Positions 50,701-64,000 of a stretch of 64,000 nt of DNA are shown here, one piece after another. The first letter of the stretch is position 1; the number at the start of each line of letters is the position of its first letter. The position numbers and the translations under genes were made by a program. The notes below the pieces were generated by a model. It did no database searches, had not been told where the DNA came from, and saw only the letters and a list, made by a program, of their open reading frames with translations. Origin of the DNA: Tanytarsus gracilentus (Eukaryota > Arthropoda > Insecta > Diptera > Chironomidae); the NCBI GenBank assembly GCA_038502055.1, contig JAXRKN010000039.1, forward strand, positions 4,216,001 to 4,280,000, written 5' to 3'.

Positions 50701-53700
50701 CAGCAATGAAATTGAGATAGGATTTGGGTGTCACATGAGTAGCACGTCGAAAGCAATGGAAATATTCGACTGACGTTGCAGAAACGCCATCCTGAATTGT
50801 CCCTAAAGCTCTCACGAGATCCATTTTAACATCACTCGAACATGAAATATCAAATTCAGTGAGGAAATGTTCGGCAACCATAATTAATGCATTCTTTGGC
50901 CAAGTATGAAACCAATCAATAATGCAGCCGCTAATTAGTGCCGGAAATTTAACTACTCTTCTCTTGAAAGTCTCGCCGACCGGTGAGAAACAGAAAACGA
51001 CGTGTAAATTGTGACAGACACGTTGCAGGAAATATTCCATTACAGTTTCCTGATTTATTGTTCGCTTTTGATTCTCACGCTTCATTACTGGACTCAATTC
51101 AGCGATAATTTCCTGTTGTTCATCACGATTGAAAAGATTGGATATTACACCCGATGAGAGAATATTGTTTAAATACTCGAGAAAAATTTCCTCCTTAACA
51201 TCGAGATCTTGAAAGATGAAAGTTGTACCTTTGCCTTGCACGCCGCAACTGCGATAGAGAAGCTTTAGATCTTCGAGGAAATTTGCAACATTATAGGATC
51301 TCGTTAAGGCGATTTGGAATGTCTTATAGCCAGCAATGAATGACGCAAGTTTGGTCAAGCTCTGCTTTCCACTTCCGCCGACACCAACCAACATGCAATT
51401 TCCTTTCGGGTGTCTAATGGTTCGTGAAATTTTCACCAAATGGCACATGGCGTCGGGGAAAAATACTAAATCCATTCCGACACCTCTAACCATCTCATTA
51501 AATTGCAGTAAAAACATTTTCAAACGTTCTCGAAGAAATTCCATATCGCCGACAGGTTCATAAACCTTTGGAAGTTCAGTGTCTGCATCTTCGCCCTCTT
51601 CACCAGTCGGTTCAGGTGCATCGCGCATAAAATCAACCCAAACAATATCGGGATCAGCATCGAGCATGGCCTCATAATTTTCACCCAGCTCTCGAATAGA
51701 AATTACTTTTAATTCCTTCTCAAACCAACTATAGTCATTGACTGTCGTAAATCTGTCGGCAAAAACACGCGTACACTCATTTTTCCACAACGACACTAGG
51801 ATCTTTTCATTAGTTATGACAGTCGAGAGTGTGCCTATCATTCCTTGCCATATACGGCTCAGATCACGCAAGCTAAAAATATAATGAAATTTGGCAGGAG
51901 TGGGAAGGAGCTTCTCTCTCGTGGTTTGCCAAATAATACGTGTGACAGGAATTAATCTCTTGATGAGTTTTCGTACTTCCGTTGTAAATCCTCGCTTGGC
52001 ATTATAATGTCCCTCACCAATTGTGCGGAAAATTGTATCAATCGCATTGTCATCTGGCACGTTACAATTGAAAATGCAAAATTGTCGTTTTAAGCGAGAT
52101 GGAATGTCGTTTCGACCACCACCAGGCAGACCCATTGCGGCGATGAATTGTACGTCAACAATGTTTGTAAAATCACCCGGTTTTTCGAGATTAAAGAAGC
52201 CTTTCGCGTCCATCGTTTGTCGCACAATTTCATTTGTAACTTGATCGCCCCACTCATTGACATTTGGTAGATTAATATCGTCAATGAAAGCAATTAGCTT
52301 TTTGTTATTCGCCGGTCCAAAAGTGTTGCCGAGTCGCTTGTCGATGTAACTTTCAATTGTCTTTTGGAACTGGAATGGACTCGTCGCCGATGAAAAGTTA
52401 AAGGAACGAACCATGTGTGTGTCGGGATTTTGTTTCTTCATGAAATTTTTAATCATAATTGTTTTAGCTGTTCCTTGCTCACCAATGAGTAAAACGGCAC
52501 GCTCTTGATTTGCAATTGTGCTAATTAAATATTCAATTCGAGCATTGTCGACAATGGGAACAAGAATTGAAGAATATTCGGGAGTTGATGTTTCGGGGTA
52601 GACATAAGCGGACACTAGATTTTTCCACGGCTCCCACATGCCACTCGTCGACACGGAAAAGTCGAAAATTGTCGCTTCAGGGTCATCGGCATCTTTCGGA
52701 TAATCGTAGTTCTTAAACCTTTTCCTCATAAATTTGTCCATTTTGATGCGATCAACTGTGTCGAGGAATGCACCAAGTGCCCATGTCAACGAAAAAATGT
52801 AGAGTCGATGGAGATGCTCAGGTGTTGCAACTTCATCCTTGGGTTTCTCATCCTCTTCAAGCAAATCATCTGAATAGGAAGATAAAGAAATCCGCAAACA
52901 GTCAAAAGCTCTAGAAAGAAGTCAAAGAACTTTTAATACAAAAAGTTTACAAGCAATTATGAACTTTTTTGGGAGTAAATGCTTTAAAAAGTTCATGAAC
53001 AAAAAAATATTTTTAAAATTTCTGTTCCGTAACCATTTGGTAAATGGTAGTGGACAGATAAGACGTGTTCAAAAATGCGCAGCACCTCAAAAAAGTGACA
53101 AAAGATTTTTAAAACAAAATGGGACAATTTTGTGTAAATTTATACAGTTTGCGACTTGCATGAGAATGGATTTAAAAACCTACGACTGATTCTGCCTGGT
53201 TCAATGACACCTATGATAATAAATGATGGCCAATTGAATTAAATATGTGGGGAAAGAAATTTTGAATGATGAAAATTTGAAAGTATTTGTCTCACCTTCG
53301 TTACTGCCAGCAATTGACTGGGAGGCAGCTTGTTCGATTTCCTTAGAGTATGGAACGAGTCCTTCAAGAATGAAAATCATTTGTTGTATGATGTTGCACT
53401 GAATAACTTCCATCATGAATTCACAATTTTGTGTACCCCAGACGTAAACGGCGAGGAAAGACTGTTCAAAGAGTTCCGAAAAAACTTGCTTTTCTCGATT
53501 TGACCTTCCTTTTAGCCATGCAGCAAGAACTTTTAAAAAATATTTAATTAATTTAAAATTAAGAAATGAAATTAATAAATTACTAGGTTTAAAGTCCAAT
53601 CCACTGGATGACATGTAAACCATTCCATTTCGACTGACAGTTGCAGGTGAAGCATTATCGATATTATGCGGCTCAAAAATTATTTTACAGTATGGCGACA

Positions 53701-56700
53701 TTGGAAGACGATCTGAAAATTTATTTGATTATTTTTTTAAATAAATTAAATTTTTTTTACCTCCATTAGCCAATGTGAGTGTTTTATTATCATCAAGGAC
53801 AGAGTTCAAATTTTCAATCCAAATACTGTCGACAGGTCCGTCGAGGACTAACCAAATATTTTCTTGCTTCTTCATTTTGAGCGTCTTTCGCCACATGGCT
53901 GAGAAAATACCGTCAGTCCAATCGTTCGTTGCGACATCGAGTTTTCCAAACATTTGTGCTGCTGTTATCGCTTTGGGATTCATTCTCATTTCCTTGTGGA
54001 CTTTTCCAGTTTCCGTTAAAGCTTTCATCAGACAATGAATACATTTCGTCTTTCCAGCGCCAGACGGACCCAGCACCATAATGCCATGTCGCACTTTTTG
54101 TGTCTCATAAAGCTGAATTAGCTTCAATGTCCACGGTGGATGATTAACGAGACCCGCCTCTTGCACTTGATGGTCAATCGCAACTTCCAGATCAGCGTAG
54201 GTAGTTTTTTCGAGACTTTGATTGGGAAAGAGATCACTTACTAGTGACATAAAGAGCGGCTCATCCTCATCAATTAATTTTGATAAGTTCATGTCACGCA
54301 ACACTCTCATAACGATTGTACTCTCACTGTCTTTCGTGTTATTTCGTTTGACTGTGCCGAGAGTACGGAGAACTGACAAAATATTACGTAAACCGAAATC
54401 ATAATGGACTTGTTTGGTAAGCTGCTCCTCGCATAGCTTATAAAGTGTGTAGAATTTCCTAGCGAGAGTTATGTTCTCCAAAAATCCACAAGATGCCAAT
54501 TTAACACGAATAATAATTTGACGATCAGGAACCATCATGGCGACGGTACGGAATTGAATTTTCAAATTTTCAGGCAACTCTTTACGACCGGCATAGCCAG
54601 GATTCATTGTGATAAAAATGCCAAATTCAGGATTTAAATCGATAGTGTCACCGTCGGTGAAGATGAAACTTTTACGTTTATCTTTTTTAGCAGTGAGAAC
54701 AACGGCGACTTGTTGAGCAGCGACTGACAAAACGGGAAGTTCAATACGATTGAATTCATCAAAGCATCCCCAAGTTCCTGAAGTTTAAAATTAAATTAAA
54801 TCTTTGCAATTAATTTTTTAAATTATTTCATTACCCGATTGTGCAAGTCCCTTGTAAATTCTTCCCAAACCACGATAGTCCATTTGATCCGAGCAATTAA
54901 ATACCACAACATATTTTCCCAAAGTCTTTCCCATGTCTTTGACAGTTTCCGTCTTACCAGTACCGGCGGGTCTAAACAATTTAAGAGCATTAAATTTCAC
55001 ATTCGGAAATTCTAAAAATTTAATCTACCCGCATGGTGCGCCACCCATGCACAGAGCAAGAGCTTGTGCGAGAGTTATGTAACATCTGTCTGTCAATGGA
55101 GTGATAACAAGTCTCTCCGTACATCCAAGATATTCATTTTGATATGTGAACGTGACATCAGTGACGCTCATCCAGGTCTTGTCGAGATCATCTTTAAAGT
55201 AAAATCTCGCTTGTTTAAGCCACTCGAAGTCGTTCGCCGAGCGAATGTTCATGCGGCAAAGAATATCAAAAATATCACGTTGATGGACATGAATGGTGAT
55301 GAGCGTTTCAAATTTAATTCTATCCATTTTTGTTAAATCACGTGTCGTTTGATCAATGAGCTGATTGAGTAGCTCCAAAAATTTATTATTGGTTTCCCCC
55401 ATAATTTTCTTCTCGTGACGAGATTGCATTAATGCAAGTTCACCGTCACGTGTCCAAACCATTTGAACACCGAGTATTCCAACCTGAGCTGGCATTTTAT
55501 CGAGAAAAACGAGCATTTGTATGTTGGGGTCGTTTAATTGGTTATTTGCACCTCGAATGATGCCATGAAGTGAAGACTGCATTGACTGCAAGAGAGAAGT
55601 CAGCCATGTCTCAACTGAACCCTCCGCTCGAATCGCTCGATCTAACGAAATTTGTTCACCCTCCGATGAAATTATTGCAATCATTTTGTTGTACTCAACA
55701 TCGTGAAATTTCACGTATCGAGTGTTGTCAAAAATTGAAAGCAAATGATTTTGAATCGTATGTGGATCCGAAGCTTGTCCGAGAATTTCGAGAAGTGCTG
55801 GATCGGAGACGAAAAAGAAACGTGGAAACATCATTCGCTTCTTCTCTAAATATCCGCTGAGTGATTTCTGACAGAGCTCAAGTTGCTCTTGTAAATGTGG
55901 CAAAAGTTGTTTCAATAAATCATCACCGACGCAACATGCAATGACACCGGGCGTTTCGTGTGCACGTTGCATAATTTTCTGCCACGATTTATCAATTTTA
56001 GAAAATCTTTTTGCTTCTTTCGGAAGCTGCTTTGCAATATCACCACCGACAAATACAGCCTCAAGATAAACCCACATGTTTTGAACGAGAAGCCATCGCT
56101 CGAGAATATCGTTTGAATTTGAGAGATCATAAACCCATTGTTGAATTTGCTTTCTAAACGGTGCATTATAACGGTTAGATAAAAGCGATCCGAGGACCAT
56201 CAAACTGTCTTCAAGTTGACCAATTGTTTCGGCTGTCGTGTCACCTCGAAGTAAAAGTTCACCGCGATTATTGAAGGACATGAAACTGAGTTCATGTCCG
56301 GACCACTCATTCGTGACCTGCTTGAGTTTTGCTTCAATATCTTTTTCCTTCATGGCCGATATACAAATATCCTCAATATCCTCTTTGTGCTTTAGAAGTG
56401 GTGCCTCTAAAATGTGCTTTAGTGTGAATCCATCACTATCGAATTCAAAAGTATATTTCGTCACTTCCATAATTCTCTGCCAATGACGAGGTTTCATGGC
56501 TTTGTTTGCCATCAATTCAAGCAATGGACACATATCATTAAAATCGTCAATTGTTCGTTTAAGAGCATGGAAAGCTGGCCATTCTTTCAAACCCTTCGGA
56601 AGTTTCCTGCATCTGTTTTGGAACTCCATAAGCTCATTATTAATCTCTTCAATGTCTACATCTCCCCATGCAATATCATAATATGTTGAAACTCGGTCGG

Positions 56701-59700
56701 TGACGTCATTATAGAGCTTATAAAGCTTTTGTAATAAATTAAGCTCTTTTTTAATTTGTCCAAGTTCGGGGTAGTCAGTTTGTGGTAAGCCGAAGAGCTC
56801 TTCACCATTTTGGAATAGTTGCAAGCGACGCCACATGCCGTCGAAACGATTTTGAAAGAGTATGAGACGATCTGAAGCTTCACGTGGACTAAGTCCGGAC
56901 TGCATTGGGCCCGCATTCGTGTACTCATTGACATAGTCAATTTTCTCTTGTTTAAATCTATCGAGATTACTTGTAAGCTCTTCCTGAAATATCGGTTGCA
57001 TCTCCAATAATTTACAATGTGTATCAAGAGCACGGTTCTTTAATTTGTACCACGTGTCTCTTAAACTATCAACCATTTCCATGTTTTCTTTTTCAATGAA
57101 AATTTCATATTTTTGTAATGTGCTGAAAGCTTCTTCAATGGGATCAATTTTAAGTTCCATGTCTACTTCTTGATCTCGAATTTTACTCAAAGTATCCATC
57201 ACCATTCTGACGTCATCGAGATCACGTACAGGCCTGTCGAGTTTGCGATCCATTTCATTAATGACAGCATAAACATAGTCCATTTCACGCTTATATTTCT
57301 TTTTCATGGCTTGTCCAATTTTATGCTTAAATTGCTTGACCTCAATGTTAAGTCCAAATTTCAGCTGATCCGTTGAAAGTGCAACACACGATTGCCCAAA
57401 ATACTCCATGTCCGGTTCAATTGTTAGATTGGCATCGAGTTCGGTGAGATATCGAAGGTTCGCTTCAAACTCGCCGAGAGTATAGTCGAGAAGTTGTCGA
57501 ATGGTTTTGTCGTTTTTCCATAGAAAGTGATATGGCTTCCATTTCTTTACAAACTCTTGAATTTCATGCTTCAAATTGCGGGTACAGGTCGAGAGGAGTG
57601 AAAGTGTTTTTACAACCTACCGAGAAATAATTTATAAATGTCACTTTTGTGTATTTTTATTTAAAAAAACTCTAATCACCTCTTTGTTATCCAACACATA
57701 AGTGTAAAAGCTTTTCGCCATGTGCGGCATTTGCGGTCGCTGCTCTGAGTGAACGCGATAAACTTTTCTTCGATTTGCTCGCTCATTAGCCACAACAGCA
57801 CGTGGACCTTTTGGGTTGATTTGAGTCGTACAGCGTTCTTCATCCCTTCCCGAGTTCCACTGAGCAACACCTTTCGATACACCAGCAATATTTTTACCCG
57901 CTTGAGCGAGGGCATCCTGCAAGTCATCTAAACTCGGTTTAATTGCAATTGTTGGAATCATTAAAATCGCTTGAAGTATGAAAATGGGTTTTTGTGAAAC
58001 TTCCGTCTCATTACTTTCGAGTATAAATCGCCTCCTCAACATATCCAATGACGCACGGGTGACCTTAATCAGAACGTCGATGACTTTTCGACTGTAATAA
58101 CGTCTCATTTCGCTTATTGCATTGAAGACCATTTCTACCATGCCTTTGGGCATTCCGCCCTCGTAAATTGTAAACAATGATAATGGATTATCAAAGCATG
58201 AATAAAGTAAACTCCAATCTTGCTGCTGATTAGTGTTTACCGGGTCATCATTTGCCGGTGCCTCAGCTACATGCATTCGCATTTCTTCCTCGCTAAATAA
58301 ATCATTCTCAGCTCCAATCATGCTTCGAAAAATTAAACTTGCTTTCTGTACAAGGTCAAGAACTTCCTCCACTGCCTCTTCAACCATTTGACTCTTACGA
58401 TTTAATTCGATAGCTGCGGCACGACACGCGTCTTCATTTTTATCCAGGAACTGCTGTACGGTCCACAGCTCATCAATCGGAAAAGTTTGCAGAGAAATTT
58501 CTTGCATTGAGTTGAGAACAAAGAGGATGCGATTTGTATAAATATCATGCACACGATTCACGAGAACTTCGAACGTGTTTATGGCAACCTTACATTGCTC
58601 ATAGAACTCCATCCATCGGGAGTTTGTCCACTGCGAAAAAAGTAAATTGTTGATTAAAATTTCAGGCATTGAAAAATTGAAAATTTCCAGGAAAAACGTT
58701 AATTTAATTAACTCACATTAATTTGTTTTAATCCCGGCCTCAACATGGTCGTCAGTCGAACGAGTTGTGGCAAAAATAGTGGCCGCACTTCTTGTATCAC
58801 CGACTTGACTACTCGGAAATACATTTTAATGAGTTCCTAAAAAGTTACAAAAAAAAATGAAAATTGTTCAAATAGAAGTTGTTTTTTTTCTCACATTCAT
58901 CGAGTCGGAAATTGTGTCAAAATGATGCTGTTTGCATAACAATGTAGTGGCAACAATTGGAAGGTCAATGCTCAGTTTAGCTAAACATTTCGCTTCTCTT
59001 ATCAGCAACGGAATGGTTGGATGGAGGTTAACAATTAATTTGTCATTTTGTATTGCCAACACGGGTTGAATGAGACATGCATCGGCCACAGAGACATCTT
59101 GCGAAAGCCAAAGCTGCGTCATTTCTTGCTCATATTCAGAGATGAAGGTTTTTGCGTAGTTATGACGATTCTCGAGATCTTTAGTTATCGAGTGGTTAGC
59201 GAGAACGGGATGACTAATAATGTTCGTAATTAACTCCTTCAAGTGTGACTGTAAACTGCGACACCATTTAATTCGACCCGAAATTGGCGGGAGACATCGT
59301 TCTAATGGCGGATCATCTCGCTGCTTTTTAAAGAGCTTCAAAATTCGGTCGAGTTCTTTTTCGCAATACTTTAAGATGCGCTCATACTTGTCACTCATTG
59401 TACTGATTGGAATTTTCGTGCTTACTTTTTCGAATCTGATTAAGAAGCGAATTCCTTGCGGAGTCTCCCACACCGAGTCGAAATTATTCTCAATCATCGA
59501 AGCAATGGATTCTTTCAGCATGTTTGTCTTGCCCATAAAAAGTTCGAAATCTTCATTGAACTCCAAATTGCGATGATCTAAGTAGTCATATTTCTTAACC
59601 AAAACTGCCACCTTTGCCTCCTCGAACGTACTCATCGCCTCCTCGAGTGCCTCGCCCAACAATAATCCCTCCAACCGACGCTCAAACAGATGATTATAAT

Positions 59701-61422
59701 CATCGATGAGATTAAACATGGAAATTATTTTCGATAAGCGGTCACAAAATGTATCAAATTTGCCAAACACAAAGTTCTCGCTAAATGCGAAGGGTTCTTG
59801 ATCGGGTAGGAATGGCTGTGATCTAACATTGTAATAAGTTTCTCGATAAATGTGATTAAGTTTAAGGCAATTAGTGAGTTTCGTGCGAACTAAGTTGCGG
59901 TCTTGTGACCAAATAGTCTCCATTCCACGACACGTGATGTACGACTTGCAGGTTTCAATCATTTGATTTGTTATCTGAGAAAATTAAATAAATAAACTTT
60001 TAAATTTTAAAGCCACATTTTTTCTTTCACCTTAACCATGAGAGTTGACGTTCTCTCCGAGTTGTTATAAAATTGCGATACGGAATAAATTAAGCGCACA
60101 GTTTGAAGGAGACTTAGAATGCTATCTTGCATGGTGACAGGATCATCGAGATATAGCGAATGACAGCACTGCTCCATGGCGTTAATAAATTTTGCATTAT
60201 CACGTGCTTCGTTGTAGCAGAAAGTAATTTTCTTATCTGTCTCCTTCCAATTTTTAATCATTCTCGAGCCTCCCACAGTGAGACAGTAGAGTGTCCACTG
60301 AACCTCACGTTCTTGAAGGTAGGATAGAAGCTGCGAGAACTGAGCACCTCTTCGCTTCCAATATTCCAACTCATCTTGAGGTCCACTCGAGTCATTTTCA
60401 CGACGAAGTTGTTCACTTTCCATGAGAATCTTTGAAATGTTTTTGATCCAATTGATTACACGCTCCTCGAGCTCTCCAATGATTTCCACTTCCTGAGATA
60501 AGTCCTTCACCTCTTGCACACTTTCGGCCTTCGAAACGATAACTTTGCCGTCGTCGAAGATATTATTTTTCATGCAAACTTGCTCACACACCCTCAAGGC
60601 GCTGCAAAAGGATCTCAAACCTGGCAACAATTGCTGCTTTATCAAATTACAATTCATCTCCTCATCCTCGTTCTCAATGTTGGGATAAGCGAGTGCTTGC
60701 ATAAAAACAAATTCAGTTATTCTCTCGATTGACGTGACAAGTCCAACTTTTTCAGCATCAATGATTCCGCAATATCTAACGAGTGCGTGGGCGAAAAAAG
60801 CAATTAATAAAAAAAATTTAATTTCACAATTCATTAATTTTGGAGATTAACAAACAAAAAATTTGTTGACGCCATTATTTGAGTGGGTTAAACTCACAAG
60901 TCCTTATGGAAGCCCTCTTCAGGTAATTGCTTTGATATGTTGATGCGAAACATGTAAATACAGACGCCAGTGAAAGCACACGACCAGCCGTCGGTGAGAA
61001 AAAGTTTATTTTTGTTTGCACTCATGGCTGACGAGGTGCCTGGTATTGGTGTGCGTGATGACGATGCTGTCGCTCGTGATGGTCCTGGACGAGAGTAATC
61101 GGGTGCAGCCTCAACTTCCTCGCCCTCTTGATAAAACCACATGAGTTTGTTACCTAAATGAATTTTTTAAATCCAGCAAAATGATTTTTAATTTTCGAAA
61201 TGAAAAAAAAGTCTTACGCATGTTCGGCAAAAAGAGTTGATTAATTTCATCGAGCATGTTTCCTTCGAAGATGTGATCCATGATCTGATAACGCGGCAAA
61301 CCCGTGCCATCCATCAAGAGCTGAAATGTAAATTCCAACCTCGGATCCATCTCCCCACGTCTCGCTTTTCGCTCGCATTCTTCTCTCCTTCGCTGAAAAT
61401 CCGGATCATCCAAATCGATCAT
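44738..61422 (-). CDS. DNAH5: Axonemal dynein heavy chain, DNAH5/DNAH8 (outer-arm gamma) class
   Basis: Microtubule motor of the ciliary and flagellar outer arm; in flies such proteins act in sperm tails and sensory cilia. Twenty-five exons were traced, all in phase, total about 4,651 residues, matching the roughly 4,600 of human DNAH5. Main exons: 61422-61218, 60775-60031, 59974-58895, 58630-57680, 57616-55029, 54777-53761, 52869-49937, 49493-48370, 47206-46684 and last 44991-44738. N-terminal tail motifs align with DNAH5 (FEGNMLDEINQLF, TGVCIYMFRI). The linker ends before AAA1, whose Walker A is GPAGTGKTET (residue about 1982). AAA2 has GPSGAGKT (about 2264), AAA3 GEQGTAKT (about 2616) and AAA4 GVGGSGKQSL (about 2979). 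The stalk coiled coils flank the microtubule-binding domain, and the C-terminus HWTLRGVALLCDIK is the DNAH5/8 signature. All four Walker A motifs look intact. Fly relatives are kl-3 and CG9492. Confidence 0.96.
45374..45403 (-). other. 30-base microexon of the dynein gene
   Basis: Encodes GVYVHGLFLEG across its junctions, flanked by acceptor TTACAG and donor GTAATT. It fits DNAH5 GVYVYGLYLEG exactly, so it is real despite its size. The following intron is 382 bases. Confidence 0.88.
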
Positions 61423-62776
61423 GGCGACGTCGGCGATGGCGCGTTAAATACGCCCAAAAATATTATTTGAGGAAAAAAAATTGGCAAAATTCAAAAATAA
61501 AAAAAGATCGCAAAAAGTTTGCAAAGTGATCAAAATTTATTGATTGATGATTTTTGTTGAGGGTGTATGTACACACAAACACACTTAGTTGGTGGTTCAC
61601 AGTTTTTTTGTGTCTCCCTAGGGGAAAATCTTTACCGTTCTTCGTGAAAAAGAAAAATCATGCAAAAATATTTTTTGAGTTCATTCTTTTTTAATTGTTC
61701 AATTTATCAAAAATGTGCCATCACGTGATTAACTCAGAATGAGCATTTCTGAGGTTGGTTTTTAATTTGAATTTTATGTACACACACAGAGGTTGATTTG
61801 CCATATTTCAGTTGCCAATTTCCATTCATTTTTTGTACACAATTTGCGTGTTTATATTTTGAGAAAATGATAAGACAAATTTATTACAACACAATCAAAC
61901 AAACATTATCTGAAAATCATTTAAATGATGATTAAAATAGGAATTTATTTTTTAAAGAATTTTACGCCATATAAATGTCATTTCTTTCCTGTTTTTTACC
62001 TAAAACTACTTAAATTTAAACTATAAAAAAATAAATTCACAACATTTTCTTTATAATGCATTTAAAATATTTTTTTCTGCAAAAACAATTGAAAATTTCT
62101 AGTTTTTTATAGTGCATGTGACAATATTTAATTAATTTATTCCCTTTAACAGAGTTTAAAAAAAAAAGATAGAGAATTTTTATTATTTCAAGCAGAAAAT
62201 TATAAAATTGCATTTCATAAGCACAAAGTGAGCTTCACATACGATGCATAAGGTTTAAATGAATTTGAATTCAATGTGACCTTAAGGACCTAAGGTTAAG
62301 TGCTATTTAAGGATCATTATGAAAATCTATTTTATTGCGATTCAGTTTGAGAATCTTTGTGTCATGGAAAAATTTGTTTTATCAATAAAATTTCGTCACA
62401 TAGTCAAAGGGGAAAAGAATATTTTAGAAAAATTGCGATGCTAATTCTTGAAAAAAAAATCAAATCTTTTTATCTTTAAAAATATAATTTTTGTTAGATT
62501 TTCAATCAACTAGTTGCAACTAAGTTTTTAATCAAATTTTTATATCCAAAAAATAAATTTTTGGAATTTCTTCCGCCATCTTGAAAAAATTACGTAAGCT
62601 CTTTAAAAAGCTCAAAATTTTCCACTAATTTCTATCTAAAAATGTTAATTTTTTTCTACTAAAAAATCTAAACTATTTTTTTTTAATATTTTACAAATTT
62701 AAACTATTTACTAAGCTTAAAAATTAATTAATTGTTAATGCATCAAAATTGCGTAATCAAAACTTTTTTATCTCAC

Positions 62777-62842
62777 CTGAAGGAGATCGACCTCTGAAAC
62801 TTCTTCGCCTTCATCATCATCTGAGTCATCAACTTGGAACAT
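62777..62842 (-). CDS. Candidate alternative first coding exon of the dynein gene
   Basis: Starts with an ATG and encodes 22 acidic residues, MFQVDDSDDDEGEEV then SEVDLLQ, ending at a near-perfect donor CAG|GTGAGA in phase 0. No open gene follows within 1.3 kb. Inside the dynein first exon an acceptor-like TTTTCAG ends at 61393 in the same phase. Splicing there would replace the ten residues MIDLDDPDFQ and continue RRREECERKARRGE. The resulting intron is 62776-61393. It could instead belong to an unrelated gene. Confidence 0.5.
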
Positions 62843-64000
62843 TTTTTATTAATTAATTTTCCACTTACATTAATTTAAATTTTCACTTAATATTTTCACG
62901 TCTAGCTGACAAGAAATTTCTTGAAACTTGAAAAAGTTCATCGATAAAGCAAATTTTTGGGAAATGTTGTCAAGGAGATGATCATTTTGTTTGGTCATGA
63001 TTGGTTGGAAAATGATGTTTTGGAATTTTTAACATGCTCAACAATAAGTCAAAGAATGAATTTCCTAATTTTTAATGAATTTTTTTAGTTATTTATAGTT
63101 CAACTGCGCAAAACCCCAGGTAATCGAAAAATACCTGATATTTTGATAATGAATTGATTAATAAATACTTTAACATTAGCATACTAAGATATACTGGGAA
63201 TTATTTGGTCTTCTTGTTATATATTTTGTTTTCAGCTTAAAGAATTCGTTTTTTCAAAAAGTGATTCATGAAAATTAATTATGCAAAAAAAATTAAATAA
63301 AAAATTGTTAATTTTATTTTTCATGTCTAATTAGAACTATTTTATTGCAGATATTTTTGAATAAAACTATCCATAGATATTTTTTGTTTCATTTTAAATT
63401 TATATGAGTCTAAATTGAACTTAATTAAACAAATTTTAATTTAAAACTCAAATTTTATATTTTTAAATTTAAAACGTCCAAGTTCAACGAATATTTTTAA
63501 TTTCATCCACGAGTTTACTCATTTCTAGATTATCGATTTCAAAAATTAGCCTAAACCGATTGAACTTTATTGATTAAATTTTTCATAATTCCTTGGCATG
63601 ACAACGATAATTTGTTGATTAAACTTGTTGATTGAACTTGTGGATTCACTAATTTGGCTTTGAAAAAATATTTCCGTAAACATTTGCAACAGGCAAAAAA
63701 CAATTTCATGTTTCTATGGCTTCTTTTACTCGTGACCCAATGAACTTAACTGTCTCAGATTTTTTTTACGCAAGCTGTTGAAATATTTTCTAGACTAAAT
63801 GTTTGATCGAAACAAGACGTCTGCATTTTTTCATTCATAAAGTTTTATTGAGTTGGGATACTTGTTGAATTTAAAAAGCATTGAATTTTTTTGCATAGCG
63901 GTTCACAAAGAAAAATTTCCGGAAAATTCTAAATGATTGTTTACAATGCTGCTCATAAATAAATATATCTACGTCATGGGCATTGCAGCATCTTGATTGC
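62843..64000. other. AT-rich flank, no gene recognised
   Basis: This probably contains the promoter of the upstream dynein exon. No coding frame, repeat family or RNA gene could be supported to the end of the window. Confidence 0.4.

Noticed and set aside
1..64000. tRNA, rRNA, CRISPR array or bacterial operon structures
   Set aside because: No cloverleaf with a T-loop consensus, no spaced direct-repeat array and no prokaryotic gene organisation were seen.

Overview
The window is AT-rich eukaryotic nuclear DNA from an insect, most likely a nematoceran fly (midge or mosquito-like dipteran). The support is short GT-AG introns, dipteran-type Scm, KLHDC10/slim and ASCIZ proteins, and a diuretic hormone 44 peptide that begins like the mosquito hormone. 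Species placement is inference; no search was possible. All gene models were built by hand from reading frames, splice sites and matching intron phases.

Layout. 1-2.77 kb: no gene seen. 2.77-4.42 kb (-): a calpain-family cysteine protease without a C-terminal EF-hand domain, with one puzzling intron. 7.98-9.22 kb (-): an orphan leucine-rich-repeat (LRR) membrane protein. 9.2-17.9 kb: gene-poor, holding copy A of a non-autonomous repeat element. 17.94-20.58 kb (+): glycogen branching enzyme. 21.73-24.46 kb (-): the Polycomb-group gene Scm, head to head with an ASCIZ/ATMIN zinc-finger gene (24.88-25.75 kb, +). 25.84-27.68 kb (-): lysosomal heparan-alpha-glucosaminide N-acetyltransferase. 28.4-29.15 kb: copy B of the same element, opposite orientation. 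29.3-42.1 kb (+): the diuretic hormone 44 (Dh44) neuropeptide gene, with two genes nested in one intron: an LRR membrane protein (38.17-39.54 kb, +) and the KLHDC10/slim Kelch gene (39.91-41.29 kb, -). 44.74-61.42 kb (-), with a possible alternative first exon at 62.8 kb: a complete 25-exon axonemal dynein heavy chain of the DNAH5/DNAH8 (outer-arm gamma) class, about 4,650 residues.

The genes are not one pathway; this is an ordinary mixed chromosomal segment. The points most worth a second look are the Dh44 locus (nested genes, an element close to its proposed promoter, a rearranged mid-peptide segment), the inverted pair of satellite-cored elements with hairpin ends, the PEF-less calpain whose last intron has no AG acceptor, and two alternative 5' ends for the dynein. 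No convincing new multi-gene system was found.
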